Shown here piece after piece: positions 1-5,782 of a stretch of DNA of 11,248 bases. Below the pieces are notes generated by a model. That model had not been told where the DNA came from and did not search any database. It was given only the letters and a program-made list of their open reading frames with translations. This DNA is from Bacteroides sp. (GTDB taxonomy: Bacteria; Bacteroidota; Bacteroidia; Bacteroidales; Bacteroidaceae). The position numbers and the translations under genes were made by a program. How positions within the stretch are numbered: position 1 is the first letter of the stretch; every line of letters begins with the position of its first letter. The stretch spans positions 1 through 11,248 of the forward strand of contig DXLM01000087.1 of NCBI GenBank assembly GCA_019414725.1, in the 5' to 3' direction.

Positions 1-14
1 GCATGATATTCAAA

Positions 15-51
15 TTCTTGGGGCAAGATGCTGCGTATCTTGCCCCAAGAA
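15..51 (-). terminator. Hairpin terminator after atpG
   Basis: A perfect 15-bp inverted repeat (15-29 and 37-51) with a 7-base loop starts 6 bases past the atpG stop codon. The stem contains a GGGGC/GCCCC core, so it is very stable. On the minus strand the stem is followed only by TTTGAATAT, a poor U-tract; a run of T lies before the stem instead (rc of 50-57). It most likely ends the atp operon or protects its 3' end. On the plus strand the stem is followed by A residues, so it should not work as an intrinsic terminator in that direction. Confidence 0.75.
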
Positions 52-57
52 AAAAAA

Positions 58-927
58 TCAGGCCATTGAACCGCCTACTATATCCAACAGCTCATTGGTA
101 ATTGCCTGTTGGCGGCTCTTATTGTACATCACCGTCAGATCCTGCAACAAATCATTCGCATTGTCTGTAGCAATCTGCATAGCCATAGTGCGGGCGGCAT
201 GTTCGGAAGCATTCGAATCCAGTAATACCGTGAACATCTTCATACGGAGTACCTTCGGGAGCAATTCCCCCATCACCACATCTACAGACGGTTCCACAAT
301 ATAATCGGGTATCCTGCCTTTGTCCTCCTCTTTCTTCTCTTGTGTCAAGTCTATCGGAAGATAGGTTTCACGCGTCAGGACCTGTACTGCTGTAGAACGG
401 AAATGGTTGTACAGCAACTCCACCTTGTCTATGTCACGATGCAGAAAGCGCCTCATCAAGTCCTCTGCCAAGGCGGCAGCTTCCTGATAGGAAGGTTTAT
501 CCGCCATATGCTGGAAATCGCCTTCGGCCTTGAATCCCAATTTCTTCACACCTTCCGCTACCTTTCGGCCTACCGGGTATAAAAGCACGTTCTCCATACC
601 CAGAGACTTGTATTCATCCAGAATAACCGTCAGATGCCTGATGATATTTGCATTGAACCCGCCACACAGACTGGTATTGGAGGCAAACACGACGATAGCC
701 ACACGCTTCACTTCACGTTTCACAATGAAAGGAGACTCCACCTCACTATCCGCACTCAGAAAATTGGTCAGGATGTGATTCAGCCTTCGTTCGTAAGGAA
801 GCATGTTTTCTATGGCAGCCTGCGCCTTATGCAACTTGGCAGAGGCTACCATCTTCATAGCCGAAGTAATTTTCCGCGTATTATTTACTGAGGCTATTCT
901 TCCTTTTACTTCTTTCAGTGATGCCAT
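58..927 (-). CDS. atpG: F1Fo ATP synthase subunit gamma
   Basis: Gamma is the central rotor shaft of F1; it couples rotation of the c ring to catalysis in the alpha3-beta3 head. The 289-residue length is normal for the family. The N-terminal helix carries the classic pattern of a KEVKGRI segment followed by TRKITSAMKMVA (residues 5-29), and the C-terminal helix ends in ITNELLDIVGG (276-286), both parts of the antiparallel coiled coil inside the head. The Rossmann-like middle includes the region around SNTSLCGGFN. The ATG lies 2 bases past the atpA stop, so translation is probably coupled. This is the last gene of the operon, followed directly by a strong hairpin. Nothing in it appears broken or truncated. 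Confidence 0.98.
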   Translation of the reverse strand: MASLKEVKGRIASVNNTRKITSAMKMVASAKLHKAQAAIENMLPYERRLNHILTNFLSADSEVESPFIVKREVKRVAIVVFASNTSLCGGFNANIIRHLTVILDEYKSLGMENVLLYPVGRKVAEGVKKLGFKAEGDFQHMADKPSYQEAAALAEDLMRRFLHRDIDKVELLYNHFRSTAVQVLTRETYLPIDLTQEKKEEDKGRIPDYIVEPSVDVVMGELLPKVLRMKMFTVLLDSNASEHAARTMAMQIATDNANDLLQDLTVMYNKSRQQAITNELLDIVGGSMA

Positions 928-929
928 GA

Positions 930-2522
930 CTATTCGTTCACTTTAAATGGTTGAGCCGTATCAGCTGCTACTTTCTCTATAATTGCAGTTACATCATCAT
1001 TTATCACACCGCTTGACAATACATCAAGCACATCTTTCTGATGGTCGGCACGCATCATTTCCAGGAATGATTTCTGGAAATCCTGCACCTTATGCAAGGG
1101 TACATCACGCAGCAAACTATGTGTACCACAATAAAGGATTGCTATTTGTTCTCCGACAGGCATCGGACTGTACTGCGGCTGTATCAGCAACTGGTTGTTC
1201 TTACGTCCCCGGTCGATAGCCATTGCCGTTACAGGATCCATATCACTGCTGAACTTGGAGAAAGCCTCCAGTTCGCGATATTGTGCCTGATCGATCTTCA
1301 ATGTACCTGCCACCTTCTTCATGCTCTTGATCTGGGCACTACCTCCCACACGGGATACGGAAATACCCACATTGATAGCCGGACGGAAACCCTGGTTGAA
1401 CAAATCGGTTTCAAGGAATATCTGACCGTCTGTAATGGAAATGACATTGGTTGGAATATACGCGGAAACATCACCTGCCTGTGTTTCGATAATAGGCAAT
1501 GCAGTCAGTGAACCACCTGCCTTTACCTTGCCTTTCAAACTGGGTGGAAGGTCATTCATCTGTTCGGCCACTTCCTGCTGGTTGATAATCTTCGCCGCAC
1601 GCTCCAACAATCGTGAATGCAGATAGAAGATATCACCGGGATATGCCTCACGACCGGAGGGACGACGCAGAATCAAGGATACTTCACGATAGGCTACGGC
1701 TTGCTTTGACAAGTCATCATACACTACCAAGGCATCCCGGCCGGTGTCACGGAAATACTCTCCGATAGCCGCTCCGGCAAACGGAGCAAAATACTGCAAT
1801 GCAGCCGGATCGGCAGCAGTGGCAGCTACCACTATGGTATAATCCATCGCACCGCGTTCACGCAGCGTATTCACCAGACTGGCTACAGTGGAACCCTTCT
1901 GACCAATAGCTACATAAATGCAATATACAGGTTTTCCCGCTTCATAGTTGGATTTCTGATTCAAAATCGTATCTATAGCGATAGAGGTTTTTCCGGTCTG
2001 ACGGTCCCCGATAATCAACTCACGTTGTCCACGCCCGATAGGAATCATGGCATCCACAGACTTCAGCCCTGTCTGCAAAGGCTGGTTCACAGGCTGACGG
2101 AAGATCACTCCGGGAGCTTTACGCTCCAAAGGCATTTCGCACAGTTCCCCGCCAATCTGTCCGCGGCCATCCAATGGTACGCCTAACGGATCGATGACAC
2201 GCCCTAACATACCTTCGCCCACATTAATAGAAGCAATGCGTTTGGTACGTTTCACCACCATTCCTTCCTTAATCTGATCAGTAGGACCTAGCAATACCGC
2301 ACCTACATTGTCCTCCTCCAGGTTCATCACGATAGCCATGATACCGTTTTCAAACTCCAGCAACTCATTGGCTTCCGCGTTGCGCAGACCGTAAATACGT
2401 GCTACGCCATCGCTCACTTGCAGCACATTCCCCACCTCGTCAAATTGCAGGTGGGTGTCGATGCCTTTCAGCTGCTGAAGTAAAACTTCGGATACTTCGC
2501 TGGGTTTTATATTTTCAGACAT
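930..2522 (-). CDS. atpA: F1Fo ATP synthase subunit alpha
   Basis: Alpha is the non-catalytic nucleotide-binding subunit of the F1 head and supplies the arginine finger to the catalytic site on beta. The protein is 530 residues, slightly longer than the E. coli form (513). Visible features are the P-loop GDRQTGKT (172-179), the Walker B strand LVVYDD (265-270) and SVSRVGGSAQ, in which R391 corresponds to the arginine finger. Between the ERAA helix and the GGSLTALPIIETQAGDVSA segment it carries about 7 residues more than E. coli (around 318-330, with the motif NDLPPSLKG). The gene follows a 121-base AT-rich gap after atpH, the largest break in the operon, and is preceded by an A/T-rich leader without an obvious Shine-Dalgarno sequence. 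atpG follows after 2 bases. Confidence 0.99.
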   Translation of the reverse strand: MSENIKPSEVSEVLLQQLKGIDTHLQFDEVGNVLQVSDGVARIYGLRNAEANELLEFENGIMAIVMNLEEDNVGAVLLGPTDQIKEGMVVKRTKRIASINVGEGMLGRVIDPLGVPLDGRGQIGGELCEMPLERKAPGVIFRQPVNQPLQTGLKSVDAMIPIGRGQRELIIGDRQTGKTSIAIDTILNQKSNYEAGKPVYCIYVAIGQKGSTVASLVNTLRERGAMDYTIVVAATAADPAALQYFAPFAGAAIGEYFRDTGRDALVVYDDLSKQAVAYREVSLILRRPSGREAYPGDIFYLHSRLLERAAKIINQQEVAEQMNDLPPSLKGKVKAGGSLTALPIIETQAGDVSAYIPTNVISITDGQIFLETDLFNQGFRPAINVGISVSRVGGSAQIKSMKKVAGTLKIDQAQYRELEAFSKFSSDMDPVTAMAIDRGRKNNQLLIQPQYSPMPVGEQIAILYCGTHSLLRDVPLHKVQDFQKSFLEMMRADHQKDVLDVLSSGVINDDVTAIIEKVAADTAQPFKVNE

Positions 2523-2643
2523 AATCTTTTTACATTAAAAATTGAAAATTAAAAATTAAAGTCCGACCAGGTATTAACCTTAAATTAAAAACCAAAAGAT
2601 ACAAACTGATATACTTTTACTTTCTAACTTATAATTTTTAATT
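2523..2643. repeat. AT-rich atpH-atpA spacer with opposed heptamer repeats
   Basis: This is the only long gap inside the atp operon. Near atpA it holds three tandem heptamers on the plus strand, AAAAATT-GAAAATT-AAAAATT (2537-2557). Near atpH it holds two units in the opposite orientation, AATTTTT-AATTTTA (2633-2646, running into the atpH stop codon). Together they give a perfect 14-bp inverted repeat (2545-2558 and 2632-2645) about 73 bases apart. I see no ORF and no convincing full promoter; a degenerate TATCTTTT box (minus strand) is present but lacks good spacing. The spacer might host an internal promoter, an RNA-processing site or a length-variable repeat; none of these is shown by the sequence alone. 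Confidence 0.6.
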
Positions 2644-3201
2644 TTATACTATTCTTCTATTTTTAGCTATAAACTGTTGCTTTACCCGTTTTATCTGGTT
2701 AGCTACGCTCGCATCCAATCTGTAAGTTCCGATTTCAAAGATAAAACCACCTTCCAGTTTCGGATCTATTTTGGTTTTGAACTCTACAGTTCCATGAGTT
2801 TTCTCTACGACCAATGCCCGTATGCGGTTGACTACCTCTTCCGCTACCGGACAAACAGTCGTGATTTTACCGACGCTGATATTCTTCTGTTTCCGATAAA
2901 GGTCAATGTATGACATAATCATAAACTGCAAAAATTTCTCTCTTCTTTCCTCCAGTACCAATTCCACAAAGCGTTTCAATTCTTCGCTCACCTTACCTCC
3001 TCCGGCGGCTTCGCAAATCAGTTTCAACTTTGTTTCAGCAGGCAATACAGGATTATCCAATGCCAGTCGAAGTTCGGGGATTCTCGAGAAACTATCTGCC
3101 AATATTCCGGCTTCCTCATAAACAATATCCTCTGTCCCCTTTTCGTCGGCATAGGCCAGCAAAGCCTTAGCATAACGCATTGAAATGACTCCTATATACA
3201 T
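2644..3201 (-). CDS. atpH: F1Fo ATP synthase subunit delta (OSCP homologue)
   Basis: Delta caps the alpha3-beta3 head and ties it to the b-subunit peripheral stalk. The 185-residue protein has the family layout: an N-terminal helical domain beginning with the RYAKALLAYADEKG segment (9-22), a middle part containing FVELVLEERREKFLQFM (about 82-98), and a C-terminal part with the typical KIDPKLEGGFIFEIG stretch (about 143-157) and a final VKQQF helix. The assigned ATG lies 5 bases past the atpF stop; a second ATG at residue 8 (3180) directly before RYAKA is an equally plausible start and would match the usual delta N-terminus better. The presence of a delta gene distinguishes this operon from N-type ATPases, which lack one. 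Confidence 0.95.
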   Translation of the reverse strand: MYIGVISMRYAKALLAYADEKGTEDIVYEEAGILADSFSRIPELRLALDNPVLPAETKLKLICEAAGGGKVSEELKRFVELVLEERREKFLQFMIMSYIDLYRKQKNISVGKITTVCPVAEEVVNRIRALVVEKTHGTVEFKTKIDPKLEGGFIFEIGTYRLDASVANQIKRVKQQFIAKNRRIV

Positions 3202-3206
3202 AACAA

Positions 3207-3707
3207 TCAGTCTTTAGAAACAGTTAATTCATCCAGCAAACGGTCAATCATTTCCATTTGTTCTTTCTCATCATCGAGGTTCTTGCGCAAAACCTTCTCA
3301 GCAATGTCGACAGACAGTACAGCTACTTGGCGGCGGATGTCGCTGATAGCGCTGTCTTTTTCTGCCTGAATCTGCTTTTTCGCTTCATCCAGCAGTTTCT
3401 GTCCTTCAACCTGAGCCTGTGTTTTGGCTTCCTTCAGAATACGTTCGCGGGTTGCGACCGCTTCATTCAGGATGCGCGCCTGCTCCTCGTGAGCCTTAGC
3501 CAATATCATTTCACTGTCTGCTTTAATATTAGCCAATTGCTCATTGGCTTCACGTGCAGCAAGCAGTGACTTGTCTATATATTGTTTTCGCTCATCCACC
3601 ATTCTGGTGATCACCGGAAAACCGTATTTTGCCAAAATGACAAAAACGATACCGAAAACGATGACCATCCAGAATAACAGACCGCTATCAGGTGTTAATA
3701 ATGACAT
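3207..3707 (-). CDS. atpF: F1Fo ATP synthase subunit b
   Basis: Subunit b forms the peripheral stalk that holds the F1 head still relative to subunit a. The 166-residue protein has one N-terminal membrane helix (about 9-27, rich in V, I and F) followed by a K/Y/G turn and then a long, highly charged alpha-helical region rich in E, K, A, Q and R, as expected for the b dimer. There is only one b gene in the operon, so a homodimeric stalk is expected rather than the b/b' pair of photosynthetic bacteria. The gene lies between atpE (10-base gap) and atpH (5-base gap), the usual local order. Confidence 0.97.
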   Translation of the reverse strand: MSLLTPDSGLLFWMVIVFGIVFVILAKYGFPVITRMVDERKQYIDKSLLAAREANEQLANIKADSEMILAKAHEEQARILNEAVATRERILKEAKTQAQVEGQKLLDEAKKQIQAEKDSAISDIRRQVAVLSVDIAEKVLRKNLDDEKEQMEMIDRLLDELTVSKD

Positions 3708-3717
3708 GCTAAATTAA

Positions 3718-3972
3718 TTATAAGAACAAAGTTAATAAACAAACAATAATGGCGATCAGGGCCACACCTTCTACCAACGCGGCGATAATAATCATATTCA
3801 TACGGATATCTCCTGCCGCCTCCGGCTGACGGGCAATTGCCTCCATGGCAGAACCACCGATTTTACCGATACCGATACCTGCACCGATTACTGCAATAGC
3901 TGCTCCAAGTGCAGCACCTAATTTCCCTAAACCTGCCGCAGCAGCGGACTGTAATAAAACTGCTAGTAACAT
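3718..3972 (-). CDS. atpE: F1Fo ATP synthase subunit c, probably H+ type
   Basis: This is the ring-forming ion-carrying subunit of Fo. The 84 residues form a hairpin of two membrane helices joined by the conserved cytoplasmic loop ARQPE (47-51). Helix 1 has a glycine-rich packing face (G30, G32, G34, G36, G39, G40). Helix 2 carries the ion-binding carboxylate E68, matching E. coli D61. In Na+ rings such as that of Ilyobacter a Q precedes the loop and S/T follow the E; here the matching positions are I35, G69 and V70, which fits H+ binding. Two features are odd: an extra hydrophobic N-terminal stretch (1-13) that resembles a short signal-like segment, and a lysine (K37) inside helix 1 one turn earlier than E. 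coli K34. Confidence 0.97.
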   Translation of the reverse strand: MLLAVLLQSAAAAGLGKLGAALGAAIAVIGAGIGIGKIGGSAMEAIARQPEAAGDIRMNMIIIAALVEGVALIAIIVCLLTLFL

Positions 3973-4003
3973 AATAGTTTGTTTTTTGAATTAATTATTT
4001 AAT

Positions 4004-5095
4004 TTATTTCATTTCTTTTTCTTCACGCATCTCTTCTGTACGGGACAACCCGATAAAGACCGCGGACAACATGGTAAATACGTATGCTTGAATAAATGCG
4101 ACCAATAATTCCAGCGCAGTCATAAAGATTCCGAATGCCACAGCAACAAATCCCATGGAACCATTGATCAGAGGTCCCATATTCGCCGTAATAAAAATGA
4201 TGGATATCAAACTGAGAATAGCAGCATGACCGGCCATCATATTGGCAAACAAACGGATCATCAATGCAAATGGCTTCGTAAAGATTCCGAAAATCTCAAT
4301 AATCGGCATCATCGGGAACGGAGCCTTCAACCACCAAGGAACATCAGGCCATAGAATCTCTTTCCAATATTCCTTGTTCCCCCATAGATTCACAGCCAGG
4401 AACGTACAGATAGCCAGCACAAAGGTAACGGCAATATTACCTGTAATATTCGCACCGCCGGGGAAGAAAGGAATCAATCCCATCAGATTATTGATCAGGA
4501 TAAAGAAGAAAGCCGTCAGCAGATAAGGTGCATAACGCTTATAATCCTTACCGATACAACCCTTTATCACATCATCATTGATTGCCAGGATACAAGCTTC
4601 CATCATGCCCACCATTCCTTTAGGAGCTTCCTTTTCTACTGGATGTTTTTTGTACCAACGGGCACAACTCAACACTAGAATCACCAGAATGGCACTATTG
4701 ACAAACAACCCGGTAACATTCTTTGTAATAGAGATATCCAAAGGTTTTACTTCGTTACCGCTAGCATCCTTTTCCACTATCTTACCTTTATATTCACCGT
4801 CTTTAGCAATGTACAGTCCTTCATACTCTCCGTTTCCTTCCTCAAACCTAGAAGAAAGAAAAACGTGCCATCCTGTACTGCTTTTTACGATTACCGGCAG
4901 TGGTATAGCTATAGGTGTATCTCCTATGTCAGTGATATGCCATTCATACGAATCACCTATATGTCCGAAAACGATTTCATTTACGTCTACCTGCTGCTCT
5001 TTATAGTCAGTTTCCGACTCTTCCCGGGCATTGGCTCCTTGCAGAAAAGCGATCAGCAACATTAAAACCGTTCCTATATATCGTAAACTTCTCAT
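4004..5095 (-). CDS. atpB: F1Fo ATP synthase subunit a with signal peptide and periplasmic domain
   Basis: Subunit a forms the two proton half-channels against the c ring. At 363 residues it is about 90 longer than E. coli subunit a. The extra part is N-terminal: a clear signal peptide (1-23, hydrophobic core LMLLIAFL, cleavage after ANA) followed by a hydrophilic domain (about 24-128) expected in the periplasm. Membrane helices start at about 130. The essential arginine is R281 in MIRLFANMMAGH, with N285 in the E. coli N214 position. H290 occupies the E. coli E219 position and E329 the H245 position, i.e. the pair is swapped; Q336 matches Q252. The ATG lies one base past the stop of the upstream membrane-protein gene, so the two are probably translationally coupled. 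Confidence 0.97.
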   Translation of the reverse strand: MRSLRYIGTVLMLLIAFLQGANAREESETDYKEQQVDVNEIVFGHIGDSYEWHITDIGDTPIAIPLPVIVKSSTGWHVFLSSRFEEGNGEYEGLYIAKDGEYKGKIVEKDASGNEVKPLDISITKNVTGLFVNSAILVILVLSCARWYKKHPVEKEAPKGMVGMMEACILAINDDVIKGCIGKDYKRYAPYLLTAFFFILINNLMGLIPFFPGGANITGNIAVTFVLAICTFLAVNLWGNKEYWKEILWPDVPWWLKAPFPMMPIIEIFGIFTKPFALMIRLFANMMAGHAAILSLISIIFITANMGPLINGSMGFVAVAFGIFMTALELLVAFIQAYVFTMLSAVFIGLSRTEEMREEKEMK

Positions 5096-5096
5096 A

Positions 5097-5510
5097 TTAC
5101 TTATACTTGTACCTATTACTTTTATGTTTTATCTCAAAATGAAAAAAGAAGCGGGTTTCAAAAATCAGAAAGATAATATAGAATACCATGTAAGTTCCTA
5201 TAAATGACAGTACTTGATGTGCCACCGCCACTGCATAGACGGACATAATCAAGATGCTCAACATCATCTTCGTCACTTTCGCCACCAAGTAAACCGCCAC
5301 CATTTTTTGCGGACTTACCCGATAACAGCATCCGAACATAAATATGTAAAAGAGGCCGAAAAGATAAAAAAATATCGGTATGGAGGGATACCAGGCAAAA
5401 TAATACCTAGGCAACAAGGTGTGAAATACCAAGGCTCCTCCCCAACTCAATACAACCATTAATATGGTCAACGATATGATAAATTTTCTCTTTACGGCTA
5501 ACAAAAACAT
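5097..5510 (-). CDS. Four-helix membrane protein in the atpI position of the atp operon
   Basis: The function is not known from the sequence. The 137-residue protein is very hydrophobic, with four likely membrane helices (about 10-30, 42-62, 70-96, 100-120), a lysine/arginine-rich N-terminus and a basic C-terminal tail rich in K, R and Y. The third helix contains two lysines (K78, K81), unusual for a plain anchor. It sits between atpC and atpB (9-base gap before it, 1-base gap after it). Position, size and topology resemble AtpI/UncI, a membrane factor that aids c-ring assembly or Mg2+ supply in other bacteria, or the AtpQ/AtpR proteins of N-ATPases. I cannot confirm homology by eye, so the AtpI-like role is inferred from context. 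The first ATG is used; the next Met is residue 18, inside helix 1. Confidence 0.85.
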   Translation of the reverse strand: MFLLAVKRKFIISLTILMVVLSWGGALVFHTLLPRYYFAWYPSIPIFFYLFGLFYIFMFGCCYRVSPQKMVAVYLVAKVTKMMLSILIMSVYAVAVAHQVLSFIGTYMVFYIIFLIFETRFFFHFEIKHKSNRYKYK

Positions 5511-5519
5511 AATTATGTA

Positions 5520-5774
5520 TTAGATTTCCACACAGGCCGAAACTATATTGTCCCTCACCTCAACGAACCCACTCGATATTCCAATTGATTTCTCCAATTC
5601 GTCCTCCGTGTATTTTATCTCGCCTTTTATCAGTGATGATATCAGCGGAGCATGATCATACAGGACAGAAAAAGAGCCTAATTCCCCCGGTAGTGTCACT
5701 ATTTCCACTTTGCCGTCAAACAAAGTACTTTCCGGAGAAACCACTATCAAATGAAGATCTTCATGATGTTCCAT
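5520..5774 (-). CDS. atpC: F1Fo ATP synthase subunit epsilon, lacking the C-terminal helices
   Basis: Epsilon joins gamma to the c ring in the rotor. The 84 residues correspond only to the N-terminal beta-sandwich domain, with the typical LIVVSPESTLFDGKVE opening, the LPGELGSFSVLYDHAPLIS segment (about 29-47) and the SGFVEVRDN strand (68-76). E. coli epsilon has about 139 residues, the last 50 forming two helices that can insert into F1 and block ATP hydrolysis; these are absent. The stop is followed within 9 bases by the next gene and no frameshifted helical remainder is visible there, so this looks like the natural length rather than a broken gene. It begins 8 bases after the atpD stop. Confidence 0.95.
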   Translation of the reverse strand: MEHHEDLHLIVVSPESTLFDGKVEIVTLPGELGSFSVLYDHAPLISSLIKGEIKYTEDELEKSIGISSGFVEVRDNIVSACVEI

Positions 5775-5782
5775 ACTTACTT

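Noticed and set aside
1092..1511. Open frame of 139 codons on the plus strand, opposite atpA
   Set aside because: It lies wholly antisense to a highly conserved gene, has no promoter or recognisable domain and reads as low-quality protein; it is a shadow of atpA codon use. The other plus-strand frames are dismissed for the same reason.
2581..2620. Internal promoter before atpA
   Set aside because: TATCTTTT resembles a -7 box on the minus strand but has no TTTG at proper spacing; in such AT-rich DNA this is expected by chance.
5520..5774. Epsilon as a truncated pseudogene
   Set aside because: The beta-sandwich domain is complete, the spacing to both neighbours is tight, and no remnant of the missing helices is visible downstream.
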